Shown here in pieces: positions 1 to 8,319 of a stretch of 31,400 nt of DNA. The notes below the pieces were generated by a model. The model was not told the DNA's origin, searched no databases, and saw only the letters and a list, made by a program, of their open reading frames with translations. Made by a program: the position numbers and the translations under genes. How positions within the stretch are numbered: the first letter of the stretch is position 1; the number at the start of each line of letters is the position of its first letter. Source of the DNA: a virus; IMG/VR virus record IMGVR_UViG_3300034198_003329, positions 1 to 31,400 of that record, one strand, 5' to 3'.

Positions 1-1
1 C

Positions 2-538
2 TTCCTACGGTTCAATAAGGGCCTAGGAGAGACGATGGCGGTCGAACATGAGTTCTCAGTCGATCTAGCCGAAGGAATCAAATACAATGGCTTTATTGAC
101 CGTATAGTGAAGGGTCAGCAGGGCGGCATCCTTATCATCGACTACAAGACTTCCAAGAGGGAGAAGTCTAAGGTAGAACTTTCTAGGGATAAGCAGCTTA
201 TCGGATACGCATACGCGGTATCCAAGGAATTTAATATCCCATTAAATGAGATCTGGTGCGCTCACTATTATCCACTAACTGATAACTTAGTGGCAGTTAA
301 GTTCCCTCAATCCTCAATTAATATGTGGCGGGAGAAGGAAATTAATAAGGTCTGGAAGATCCGCAAGAAGAAGAAAGACGAGTTCCCGGCTATGCAGAAT
401 GAGTTCTGTGACTGGTGTGAATACCGACCACTTTGCCCCTTATTTAATGATGCATGCCAAGTCCAGATTAGATTGGAGGAGCAAGCTAGGCTGAAGGATC
501 AGGAGAAGGATAAAGATTTATCTAGTATCAAGGGATGA
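2..538 (+). CDS. PD-(D/E)XK nuclease, RecB/Cas4-like (5' end outside window)
   Basis: The frame is open from base 2, so the gene probably starts before the window; the ATG at 35 is the first internal Met. Counting from that Met, the nuclease core is visible: GFIDRI with D22, IIDYK with D36 and K38 (the D...(D/E)xK metal site), then the QLIGYAYAV helix with Q54 and Y58, typical of RecB-type exonuclease domains. The C-terminus carries C125-x2-C128-x5-C134, which matches three of the four cysteines of the iron-sulfur cluster in Cas4/AddB-type nucleases; the fourth normally lies N-terminal and would be upstream. The likely role is DNA end processing or recombination during replication. The gene is much richer in G+C than the tail genes that follow. 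The family call is firm; the exact role is open. Confidence 0.8.
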   Translation, partial: FLRFNKGLGETMAVEHEFSVDLAEGIKYNGFIDRIVKGQQGGILIIDYKTSKREKSKVELSRDKQLIGYAYAVSKEFNIPLNEIWCAHYYPLTDNLVAVKFPQSSINMWREKEINKVWKIRKKKKDEFPAMQNEFCDWCEYRPLCPLFNDACQVQIRLEEQARLKDQEKDKDLSSIKG

Positions 539-792
539 TAAATAGATATGTCTATAGCATCAAAGAAGTTTTTAACTTGCTCTATTGAGTAACCACATTT
601 CTTTGACAAGTGTTTAGTTAATGATTCCAGCTTAATAGGTTTTCTGTCTTTGAGAGATTTAATTACTTTACTTTGAAATTCTTTTATGAATCTAATACTA
701 AATCTAAATCTCCATTTATCTGCAAATTCATCACTTAAAGTAAAGTTAATCAAGTCAATAAAGTCAACAATATCTACATCAAGGTTAGTCAT
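499..792 (-). CDS. Small reverse-strand protein of unknown function (97 aa)
   Basis: This is the only convincing reverse-strand gene in the window, and no family was recognised. The 97-residue product is rich in amphipathic helical segments (a DFIDLINFTLSDEF stretch, then RFIKEFQSKVIKSLKDRK). It has balanced charge, no signal peptide and no membrane segment. It fills a stretch where the forward strand has no gene, and it shows normal protein-like composition rather than the low complexity of the shadow frames. Its 3' end overlaps the nuclease gene by 40 bases tail to tail, and it starts divergently from the 875 gene. No clear Shine-Dalgarno precedes the ATG at 792. It may be a small accessory or host-takeover gene; that is inference from its isolation and orientation only. 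Confidence 0.55.
   Translation of the reverse strand: MTNLDVDIVDFIDLINFTLSDEFADKWRFRFSIRFIKEFQSKVIKSLKDRKPIKLESLTKHLSKKCGYSIEQVKNFFDAIDISIYHPLILDKSLSFS
537..550 (+). promoter_or_regulatory. Candidate T4-type late promoter (degenerate)
   Basis: The sequence GATAAATAGATATG has one mismatch to the T4 late -10 box TATAAATA. It shares the 12-mer ATAAATAGATAT with the better-placed candidate at 28607-28620. It lies at the stop codon of the nuclease gene. If active, it would transcribe rightwards, antisense to the reverse gene at 499-792, and into the tail operon. The 8-bp core alone is expected by chance several times in DNA this A+T-rich, so confidence is low. Confidence 0.25.
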
Positions 793-823
793 AAGTAAGT
801 TATATAATACATATTAGAGGCAG

Positions 824-861
824 CGAATTTAAAATTTCTCAACGAATCTTAAATTTTTCAA
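824..861 (+). repeat. Tandem imperfect 19-bp direct repeat in a divergent leader
   Basis: Two copies lie exactly end to end: CGAATTTAAAATTTCTCAA at 824-842 and CGAATCTTAAATTTTTCAA at 843-861, identical at 16 of 19 positions. The second copy runs into the Shine-Dalgarno AAGGA at 860-864 of the gene starting at 875. The 82-base gap 793-874 separates the divergent genes at 499-792 (reverse) and 875 (forward), so an operator or other regulatory role is plausible. The same gap holds a TATAAT hexamer at 803-808 on the forward strand with no convincing -35 partner. Confidence 0.5.
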
Positions 862-874
862 GGATATTACAACC

Positions 875-1393
875 ATGTTTAATTATTTATTTGGCAGAGC
901 AAGAAATGAAGAAAGTAAACAGAAACTTGCAAGATTTAATAAAACCGTATTTGAGAGATTATTTAATAAAACAGCTAGGGAGTTAGTAAATTCTGGGATA
1001 CCAATAAGATATTCTTTAACCAGATTAAAATTTATAGATGTTAAAAACAGTAGATCACTTATTACCAGAATAGGACCGGGGGAAATAATTAGATTAAATT
1101 ATGAGGGGTCAACTATTAAAAGAATATTCCTCACGGCGTATACGGGAAAAAGCCCTAAAGGATGGTTTAACTCTACCAGGGATAATACTTTATTGTGCTG
1201 TTTTGAGGTAAACGAGAAGTCACTTAGTTTTAAATTAATCTTGAAATTACTACATAAACATGCAGCTAGATGTAAATATAACCTAGTTCCATCCTTTTTA
1301 AAGATTATTTTTGGTGTAAGTGCTTATAAAACTTTAAATGTTGAAAAGATTAAAAACTTACAGGTGCTATTAAGAGATGAAGATTTAATTTAA
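875..1393 (+). CDS. Hypothetical protein (172 aa), upstream of the tape measure
   Basis: The product is not recognised. It is basic overall, with a helical N-terminus (residues 1-45, many Arg/Lys), a central part that looks beta-rich (about 50-120, including IGPGEIIRLNYEG) and a helical C-terminus with two Cys-containing segments (LLCCF and HAARCKY). There is no signal peptide or clear transmembrane helix. The start has a good ribosome site, AAGGA at 860-864, inside an AAGGATATTA leader that is repeated before the next gene at 1411-1420. The position directly before the tape measure is where many phages encode tail-assembly chaperones, but no slippery heptamer or second overlapping frame is evident. 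That role is therefore only a possibility. Confidence 0.7.
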   Translation: MFNYLFGRARNEESKQKLARFNKTVFERLFNKTARELVNSGIPIRYSLTRLKFIDVKNSRSLITRIGPGEIIRLNYEGSTIKRIFLTAYTGKSPKGWFNSTRDNTLLCCFEVNEKSLSFKLILKLLHKHAARCKYNLVPSFLKIIFGVSAYKTLNVEKIKNLQVLLRDEDLI

Positions 1394-1421
1394 ATAGTAT
1401 ATAAGGTATTAAGGATATTAA

Positions 1422-3218
1422 ATGGCTACAAGCAGAAACCCTAATTTTGGAGACTTATCTAATGAGATAAGGAACTTTACCAGAGCTTTACGGACTGATC
1501 GTGAATCTATGCGTCAAGCCTTAACTGCTAATAGCAATGCAATTAATAACTTAGCTAATTCCTTTCGTAACTTAGGTAACCTTAATTTTACTCAGTTATT
1601 AACTAACTTTGATAGATTTGCCAGACTTTTAATAATTTCACAAAATAGAACTACTCGCGCTGTAAGAAATAACTCTGGAAATAATAATCAAAACCCGTTA
1701 GTTGGTGGTCCTTTCCCAGCAGCACCAATTCCTGTTTTTGTAACTAACTTTCCCCCAGGTATTGGTGGTGGTGGAGCTAGCGGAACTGGTAATGATGACG
1801 AAGATGATGGTAAGATAAAAGGATTAAAAGGAACTATACTAACAAAGCTTGCAAGTATTGGTTCAAATTTTAACAATAGGTTATATCAATCATTTAAAAA
1901 TATAGATGAAATTCAAGCCAGAGCATTAGGTAGTAACACCATGCTTCAGCAAATGAACTTACCATTTACTGGAATTTCAATGGATAAGTTGGCTACAGAA
2001 TTATTAAATCTTAGAGAAGAGGGCTTTAAGAATGTTAGTAACTCCACGATGCAGTTGATTGGGACGATGAAGGTTACTAATCAGAATACAGCATCTTTAG
2101 GTAAATTCTTAGTTGACACTTCTTTAAAGATTTCTCTTAACAATAGCCAAGCTGAAAATTTAGCTCAGAGTTTATCTCAGTTGTCTATTCAATATGGAGT
2201 TACTCAAGAAAAGTTGATCAACTCTATCAATCAATTATCAGAAACTTTTAGAACTGCAAATCTATTTGGCAAAGGTGCAGAAACTGCTAAAGGTGCTGCA
2301 CAAGTTATTGGAGAACTTGGAGTTAGGGTTACAGGATCTGTTCAAGAGTTAATAGGATATTTAACTGAATCAGGAAGAGAGTCAGCAGGCTTATTAGCTC
2401 AGAACTTCAGTATTCAAAATGAGTTCTTAAGTGCAAACTCTTCTTCTCAAGCAGAATTGATAAAACAAGCTGCCAATAATATTGTTAGCACATTTAAATC
2501 TATGGCGGGTGGAACTCCTGACGCTGTAGGAAAAATACAAGCTGATGCTATAGCTCAACAACTAGGTGGAAGGAAAACAGTTGATGCTGCATTTGCAATG
2601 GTAGCTGCAATGCAAGATGCTGTAAAAGCAACTGACCAAAATGTTCAAAACACAACTACCTTCAAATCAGCACAAGAAGTTTATAACGATTCAATTGCTA
2701 AGTCTGCTTTAGCATTAGAGAGAATTGCTAATAAACTTAGTCCAGAAACTAAAAGTGCTTTAGGTAAAGGTGCCGCTATTGCTGGGACTATTGGGCAGGG
2801 AGTTTTAGTTAGCCTCGCTGGCCGAGCAGCCGGGATGGCTTTAGCTGGTGCTGCTGGAGGTCCTATTGGAGCTACTTTAGGTGCTATTGTTGGCCTGACG
2901 ATGGCTGGGTATGAAATATACACGATGATGTCAGAGTCACAGGCCGAAGCTGCTGTTGCGCAAGCTCAGGTAGCTGAAAATACAAAAGTATTGGCTGATG
3001 ATGTCAGGAAAAAAGATTTATCTAAAATAGATAAACCTAGAACATCATTATTGGATGTACTCACTAATCAGATATCTATGCTCGGACCCCAACAAAATGA
3101 TGTAGATGCAGCCAAACTTAAACACATGGAAGATCAAAAAGAATATTTGAGTGAAATAAATAATAAACTTCAATTGATGTTAAATAGCGAAAAGCCGCTT
3201 TCTAGGGCTGGAAGGTAA
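1422..3218 (+). CDS. Putative tail tape measure protein
   Basis: At 598 aa this is close to T4 gp29 (590 aa), which sets the length of a T4-size contractile tail. Residues 1-85 are helical with Asn-rich linkers. Residues about 85-130 form a low-complexity Pro/Gly stretch ending in an acidic NDDEDDG patch. Residues about 135-440 are predicted long helices rich in Ala, Gln, Asn and Ser. Residues about 447-506 are a hydrophobic Ala/Gly segment with many small residues, as tape measures often carry for membrane passage during DNA injection. The tail after that is charged and helical. The gene sits directly before the tube-junction, gp53-like, hub and spike genes, which is the expected order. The start follows AAGGATATTAA. 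Function rests on composition, size and position rather than on a family motif. Confidence 0.55.
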   Translation: MATSRNPNFGDLSNEIRNFTRALRTDRESMRQALTANSNAINNLANSFRNLGNLNFTQLLTNFDRFARLLIISQNRTTRAVRNNSGNNNQNPLVGGPFPAAPIPVFVTNFPPGIGGGGASGTGNDDEDDGKIKGLKGTILTKLASIGSNFNNRLYQSFKNIDEIQARALGSNTMLQQMNLPFTGISMDKLATELLNLREEGFKNVSNSTMQLIGTMKVTNQNTASLGKFLVDTSLKISLNNSQAENLAQSLSQLSIQYGVTQEKLINSINQLSETFRTANLFGKGAETAKGAAQVIGELGVRVTGSVQELIGYLTESGRESAGLLAQNFSIQNEFLSANSSSQAELIKQAANNIVSTFKSMAGGTPDAVGKIQADAIAQQLGGRKTVDAAFAMVAAMQDAVKATDQNVQNTTTFKSAQEVYNDSIAKSALALERIANKLSPETKSALGKGAAIAGTIGQGVLVSLAGRAAGMALAGAAGGPIGATLGAIVGLTMAGYEIYTMMSESQAEAAVAQAQVAENTKVLADDVRKKDLSKIDKPRTSLLDVLTNQISMLGPQQNDVDAAKLKHMEDQKEYLSEINNKLQLMLNSEKPLSRAGR

Positions 3219-3221
3219 TTT

Positions 3222-4187
3222 ATGGCATCAAATAATCAAATAATAAAAAATCGTTATCTCGCAGAAAGATCATTTATGTATTATATATATCCTCAACCTG
3301 CGGGCCAACCATCCTTAGAATTTTATTTTCCTTTTTTAGAAAATATTGAAATATCAGAAAATCAAAAACCAAATTTAGCCACGTATGATTTACTAGGTAG
3401 GAATGGAAACTTGTATGCTTATTTAGGATCAAGATCAAGAGAGTTTTCACTTAAGTTTAATATCACTCTTTTAAACGTATTAGATTATATAACTAACGTT
3501 GGATTAGGATCTCAATTTTTAAATAAAATTGTGGAAGATAAAGATTACTACAATTTATCAAAAAATTCTTTACCTTTAAGTGAGTTTACTTCAAATACTG
3601 CAAATAATAAAAATAGAAATAAAAATGCTAACTTTGAAAGAAGGGTGCAAGAATCAATAGCAGCTATTAATGATCCATCCACAGGTAGTAAATTACTTCA
3701 ATCATTTATTAATTTTAGTGAAGGGTCTGTAATAGCTAATAATGAAAATAGTGAAAGATTAAATAATTTTTTAGCAATAGAAGCTAGCAGATTAAATGCA
3801 TCAGATAAATCTACTAAAGATGCAGTTAATTATACTATTGTATTATTAAATATTATAAGAACATCAACTATAAATAATAGCAAAAATACAAGCCTTGGTC
3901 CACCAGCAATATATTTAAATCATGGAACTATGTATAATAACATCCCTTGTATTTGCACTGGATATAGTATAGATATTAAAAATGGTGCTGGGTATGATTT
4001 ACTTTCATTAACTCCAAGACAAATTTCAATATCTTTAACTCTTTCAGAAAATAGAACTGGAAATTTTGGAGAATTTAAACCATTTCAATATTTAGAGGGT
4101 GAAAACATGGCTGGATGGGAGGCTGTAATAGAACAAGGAACTTTAGATCCTTATAATTCTAGTATAAGAAATTATTTAACTAGTTAG
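3222..4187 (+). CDS. Putative baseplate hub / tail-tube junction protein
   Basis: The 321-aa protein begins with a segment where PFLENIEISENQKPNLATYD leads into a beta-rich stretch containing SREFSLKFNITL (residues about 70-90). It ends with PRQISISLTLSENRTGNFGEF (about 279-299). Such paired strands resemble tail-tube-fold proteins at the tube-baseplate junction (T4 gp48/gp54 and LysM-adaptor relatives), where similar 'PR.I.iSL.L.E' endings occur. The middle (about 110-210) is Asn/Ser-rich and probably helical. The start follows a good ribosome site (GGAAGG, 6 bases before the ATG), and the next gene begins 4 bases after the stop. The assignment is by motif feel and gene order, so the precise T4 counterpart is uncertain. 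Confidence 0.4.
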   Translation: MASNNQIIKNRYLAERSFMYYIYPQPAGQPSLEFYFPFLENIEISENQKPNLATYDLLGRNGNLYAYLGSRSREFSLKFNITLLNVLDYITNVGLGSQFLNKIVEDKDYYNLSKNSLPLSEFTSNTANNKNRNKNANFERRVQESIAAINDPSTGSKLLQSFINFSEGSVIANNENSERLNNFLAIEASRLNASDKSTKDAVNYTIVLLNIIRTSTINNSKNTSLGPPAIYLNHGTMYNNIPCICTGYSIDIKNGAGYDLLSLTPRQISISLTLSENRTGNFGEFKPFQYLEGENMAGWEAVIEQGTLDPYNSSIRNYLTS

Positions 4188-4191
4188 TAAT

Positions 4192-4479
4192 ATGGAATAT
4201 ATAAATCATTACACCCTTGGGTCTTTTACCGTTGATCATAATGGTAAATCTATTCAAATATCTGACAGAGATTCTTTAGTATCATTTATAAAATCATTAG
4301 AAAATGTAAGATTTGAAGTATTCTATATTCCACTAGGGTATGAGCATAGACCTGATTTAATTTCTAATAAATTCTATAATACTGTATCTAAAGATTGGTT
4401 GATTATGATGTTTAATAACGTATCTGATTCTTTTCAGGAACTAAATGTGGGGGATAGACTTCTAATTCCTATCATCTAA
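4192..4479 (+). CDS. gp53-like / LysM-type baseplate wedge protein
   Basis: The protein is 95 aa. Residues about 49-95 (YEHRPDLISNKFYNTVSKDW, then LIMMFNNVSDSFQELNVGDRLLIP) match the pattern of T4 gp53-type baseplate proteins and the LysM-like fold they carry: RPDLIS.k.Y, WLIM..N, then G..L.IP at the C-terminus. In contractile tails this protein links the hub to the wedge and helps wedges close into the hexagonal baseplate. The N-terminal 48 residues are a short beta/helix extension. It lies between two hub-type genes with gaps of 4 and 2 bases. No Shine-Dalgarno is visible, so it probably depends on translational coupling to the gene before it. Confidence 0.65.
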   Translation: MEYINHYTLGSFTVDHNGKSIQISDRDSLVSFIKSLENVRFEVFYIPLGYEHRPDLISNKFYNTVSKDWLIMMFNNVSDSFQELNVGDRLLIPII

Positions 4480-4481
4480 TT

Positions 4482-7142
4482 ATGGCAAAAGTGTTAATCC
4501 CTAACATATTTATAACAAATAGATATGATACAATAAAAGAATTTTTTTTAAATCCTGAAAAAAAATTTACAACTTCTGAATTACCATCTAGTGATGGATC
4601 ATTATTAATAACTCCAAAGAAAAATAAATATTTACAATCTTTCGATTATTCATTTAACTATTCACAACAATCAAAAGGTCCTTTATTAGTATTAGAGTTT
4701 GTAGATACTGATGGAAAATTTGAAGAGGAATTTTTAATTAAACCATATGATGCTTTGAAGTCTCAAATTCATAGTGCTATTAATAAAAATAATGAAGCAG
4801 TAGAAGCAGCAGTATCTAAATTAAAAGAAATAAATAGAACAGAAATTGTTAGACAATTAGAAGATTTAAATTCTTTATTTGCAATTGTTGATAGAATCTA
4901 TGTTTCCTTTGGAGAGGGAACAGACCTAGGGGATTGGTCAGACCCTCTTGCCTTTACTGTAATTGGTAGAAAAATTGATGTGCCTGCTAATGGTTTGAAA
5001 AAATATAAATTTACATTTGTGCCAAGTGTAAACGCATTATTTAGACCAAGGTTAAAGTTTAACCAAGAATCTCCAAACCCTGAAAGAGAATTTTTCTTTT
5101 TAGATAATTCTTATGTTAGCATAGGTGGATTGATACCTTATTTTTACCCTAGAAATTATGATACAATAAATATTTTATATAACTTACTAGAGGATTATAT
5201 TAGTAAAATTACTTTAGTAAATTCACGTAATATTATCGGTATATTACCTCAAATTTATGAAAATAATGGAGCTGGAATTGGAAATTTTGGACTTGGAATT
5301 GAAAATGCATTAGAAAATTTATTTAATATAAAAGTAGTTACAGCCAAGGAATATTCAGATAAATTTTCTGATATATCTAAAAAAGTAAATACCAGTCCAC
5401 CTTTATTTGGTAAACAAGTTAGTGAAGAATATGAGCAAAGGAAAAATTCTAATAAATTTTATTCTATAACTGCGGATATTTTAGACACTAAAATTAATCC
5501 AAAATTACCAAACTGGCAATCACCTTTTGATAAAATAAATGTTGGATTAAAATCTTTATTAAATTTATCGACAGATAATGATTTTACATTAATACAAGAA
5601 ACAAATGTAAGATTATTAAAATTTTGGCAGGAGTTAGGATTGATACAGGATGCAAGTAAGCCATGCATTATTTTTGGACCAGAGAGAATGATTTATGAAT
5701 GGCTACATGTCATGATGATCCCAGGAGAAACTGATGCTCTTACAGCAGCAGCTTTAGAGGAGGTTAGACCATCTGTAGATTTAGCTCAAACTTTAAATGA
5801 TAATGATAGAGTTCAAAAAATTTATAATATTTTAAATGATTCAACTTATAAATTACAATATGCTAGCAAATTAAAGAAAAATAAAAGCAGTTCTCTCTTC
5901 AAGGAAAAAATAATAGTAGATGAGTTTGCTTTAAAAAGTAAAAATAATTTTATATCTGAATATTTTAATACTAATTCAAAACTAGCTGAATTATTAGACA
6001 TTCCTGTTTTTACAAATAATATAAAAAATAGTAATGTATTAGATATTCAATTACAAAACGATGAAGTATATTTTAATTCAATTAGAATTGCTATTGAAAA
6101 AGATTATGCTAAATATTTTCTTACTCAAATTTCAGAGAATATTAAAAATATAAGTATTAAAGGTATTAATATAGGGGACTTAGGTGAGAAATATAATTTT
6201 ATTATAAGGAGATTAAAAGGAACTGATAGACCTTCAGACGAATTTAATGTACCTTTTGATCCTGTCTCAGATTTTGAGATAGTTAAAAAAATCTTAATTC
6301 AACAACTTTATATTGCTAAAAGGGATGAAATACAATTTAAAAATATAGATGATTTATTAAGATTACAAATAAAAAGAAAATTAATTCCTTATACCACAGA
6401 TATAGAGTTTTGGGACTATCCAGACCCCACTAATTCAAGGGAACAAAAATATAGATTACAAACACCAGAAGATATTGAAAAAGAAATTATAGATAAAGTA
6501 AAAATTGATAAATTTTATAAAATATCAGAATATAGAGATTTATTACTTAGATTTAATTTTATATTAGAGTCTTTTGGTAGGCTAATGATTAAAGATCCTA
6601 CAAGTTTAGATTTTACTAAACTTTTAATAGCTTATGCAGCCTATGCATCAGATTTAGTTAAAGTAAATTTTAATTCTATTGAGTCTTCCAACAAAAATAT
6701 AAATGAAAATTTCAAACCTATTGAAAAATTAGAAGAATATTTTAAATATGCTACATTAATGATGAATATGTTTGTTATCCCTGGAGTTCAAGATGTTGTA
6801 AGCAGAAATCAAATAATAACTTTTAAACCTAAGGACTTTGGATTAAGTCAATCAAATTTATTAAGTGAATTAGCATCACACATTTCAAATAATGCCTATT
6901 TATTAAATATTAAAACTTTACCATTTTTTCAAATAAGCACATACAAAGATTTATTTTACAAACCATGTATTTTATTATCTAAAAAAGTATTGTTAGAATC
7001 CCCTGTTAAATCATCAAAAGATGACTCTGATTTTTTCACAGGGGTATATAACATACTAGGATTTAGGCACGTAATAACTACCAGAGATTGTTACTCACAG
7101 TTCCTATTATATAAGAATACTATAAAGGCAATATTGAATTAA
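4482..7142 (+). CDS. Putative baseplate hub protein (gp27-like), large
   Basis: At 886 aa this is far longer than T4 gp27 (391 aa). The N-terminus has beta strands such as QSFDYSFNYSQQSKGPLLVLEFVDTDG (about 52-78), written here only as its key run YSQQSKGPLLVLEF, and an RIYVSFGEG strand near 138-146. The middle is helix-rich with high Asn, Lys and Ile. The C-terminus (about 795-880) has the hub-like signature IKTLPFFQIST, PCILLSKK, then FFTGVYNILGFRHVI and YSQFLLYK, the usual end of phage hub proteins. The gene lies between the gp53-like gene and the spike, where the hub belongs, and should form the collar on which the spike trimer sits. Its A+T content is the highest in the window: 50 of the 60 bases at 4501-4560 are A or T. 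The family is inferred from context plus the C-terminal pattern. Confidence 0.5.
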   Translation: MAKVLIPNIFITNRYDTIKEFFLNPEKKFTTSELPSSDGSLLITPKKNKYLQSFDYSFNYSQQSKGPLLVLEFVDTDGKFEEEFLIKPYDALKSQIHSAINKNNEAVEAAVSKLKEINRTEIVRQLEDLNSLFAIVDRIYVSFGEGTDLGDWSDPLAFTVIGRKIDVPANGLKKYKFTFVPSVNALFRPRLKFNQESPNPEREFFFLDNSYVSIGGLIPYFYPRNYDTINILYNLLEDYISKITLVNSRNIIGILPQIYENNGAGIGNFGLGIENALENLFNIKVVTAKEYSDKFSDISKKVNTSPPLFGKQVSEEYEQRKNSNKFYSITADILDTKINPKLPNWQSPFDKINVGLKSLLNLSTDNDFTLIQETNVRLLKFWQELGLIQDASKPCIIFGPERMIYEWLHVMMIPGETDALTAAALEEVRPSVDLAQTLNDNDRVQKIYNILNDSTYKLQYASKLKKNKSSSLFKEKIIVDEFALKSKNNFISEYFNTNSKLAELLDIPVFTNNIKNSNVLDIQLQNDEVYFNSIRIAIEKDYAKYFLTQISENIKNISIKGINIGDLGEKYNFIIRRLKGTDRPSDEFNVPFDPVSDFEIVKKILIQQLYIAKRDEIQFKNIDDLLRLQIKRKLIPYTTDIEFWDYPDPTNSREQKYRLQTPEDIEKEIIDKVKIDKFYKISEYRDLLLRFNFILESFGRLMIKDPTSLDFTKLLIAYAAYASDLVKVNFNSIESSNKNINENFKPIEKLEEYFKYATLMMNMFVIPGVQDVVSRNQIITFKPKDFGLSQSNLLSELASHISNNAYLLNIKTLPFFQISTYKDLFYKPCILLSKKVLLESPVKSSKDDSDFFTGVYNILGFRHVITTRDCYSQFLLYKNTIKAILN

Positions 7143-7144
7143 TC

Positions 7145-8314
7145 ATGGAAATAGTAAAAGGAACAGTTGGAGTTTACACGCCTGATCTTGTAGAGTTCAA
7201 AGAATTTAAAGTAACAATCTTTGGGCAGAAGGAAGAGGTAAAGGCAATTTATTGCACACCTCACCATGCCAGATACAATTCAGGAATGTATGCGCCGCCA
7301 GAGCCGTTCTCTCAAGTGTTGCTAGCATACGATGGTAGAGACTATTACTATCTATCAACCATAGTTGATTATCCTAAAGAATATGGAAAGATAGCTAAGG
7401 ATAAGGCAGGACAACCACTACCTCTTTACTCCGAGAAAAAAGTATTTAATGCTTCTGGGTCTCCACAATCAGTATTTTTTAGAGATAGCACTGGGGCAGG
7501 ATTAAAGGTAACAAATTATAGAAGCCCTAAGGAAAAGATTGTATCTAGAACTGAGTTACGAAGCACTGAGGGTCATCAACTTGTATTAAGTGATAGCCCT
7601 GAGCAAGATTGCGTTATGCTCCGAAATAAGAACGGTGCAGGTATTGTAATTAATTCTAAACGCAACTTTTTACATAGTGATAATTCTATTTCTATATTCT
7701 CTCAAAACTCTCATAGGTGTGTAGTAGATAACGGTGAAATAAGACTTAGAATTACTGCCGGTAGGGACATTACTCTCGTCAACGAATCTGGCCCAGGATC
7801 GGCTTTTATAGCCGCTGCAAGGAATGCTGACCCAGGATCTGCTCTAGCTGCTGCATCTGTTGTAGCGAGTAATCAATGGGGTAATGTTAATCTTATTAGT
7901 CGTTGGAAGGGCGTTAATATTTATACTGGACCAGACACTGCTGCCGGACCAGATGTAGGTTTAGGTGGTGACATTTTAATGTCAACTTTAAATCCAATTA
8001 GCGTGGTTCAAATAAATTCAATGGGGAATGTAAAAATATTCTCTAACACTGGTTCAGTAACTATAGAAGGAACTGCTGGATTAAATTTACATTCAATTGG
8101 ACCTATAAAAATTCAATCTGAAACATCTGTAGATATGCAAGCTCCATTAATAAACCTTAACGCTGGACAAATTTTTGGTGCTTATGCTGGAGCTTCTTGC
8201 AATATAGGTGTTGCTGGAGTTCCATTGAATTTAAATAGTCCAGGTAATATACCAATTATAAGTCCAATTAATCCTTTGAATTTAGTTAGAACTGTAAATC
8301 CTTATGGGAGATAA
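7145..8314 (+). CDS. Baseplate central spike, OB-fold plus beta-helix (gp5/VgrG-like)
   Basis: The 389-aa protein has an N-terminal OB-fold-type domain (residues about 4-78, with VTIFGQKEEVKAIYC, then VLLAYDGRDYYYLSTIVDYP). Next comes a connector, then a strand-rich rod from about 130 to 345. In the rod, short strands alternate with Gly/Asn turns (GNVKIFSNTGSVTIEG, GPIKIQSETSVDMQAP), as in the triple-stranded beta-helix of gp5, gpV and VgrG proteins. It would trimerise to pierce the outer membrane. The lysozyme domain found in the middle of T4 gp5 is absent. The C-terminus (PIISPINPLNLVRTV) shares a nine-residue run, one substitution apart, with the PAAR tip protein encoded about 20 kb downstream. 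The OB-fold half is visibly richer in G+C than the rod half. Confidence 0.75.
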   Translation: MEIVKGTVGVYTPDLVEFKEFKVTIFGQKEEVKAIYCTPHHARYNSGMYAPPEPFSQVLLAYDGRDYYYLSTIVDYPKEYGKIAKDKAGQPLPLYSEKKVFNASGSPQSVFFRDSTGAGLKVTNYRSPKEKIVSRTELRSTEGHQLVLSDSPEQDCVMLRNKNGAGIVINSKRNFLHSDNSISIFSQNSHRCVVDNGEIRLRITAGRDITLVNESGPGSAFIAAARNADPGSALAAASVVASNQWGNVNLISRWKGVNIYTGPDTAAGPDVGLGGDILMSTLNPISVVQINSMGNVKIFSNTGSVTIEGTAGLNLHSIGPIKIQSETSVDMQAPLINLNAGQIFGAYAGASCNIGVAGVPLNLNSPGNIPIISPINPLNLVRTVNPYGR

Positions 8315-8319
8315 TTTAT

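Noticed and set aside
1280-1430. Programmed -1 frameshift of tail-assembly chaperones before the tape measure.
   Set aside because: No slippery heptamer followed by a continuing overlapping frame was found at the end of the 875 gene.
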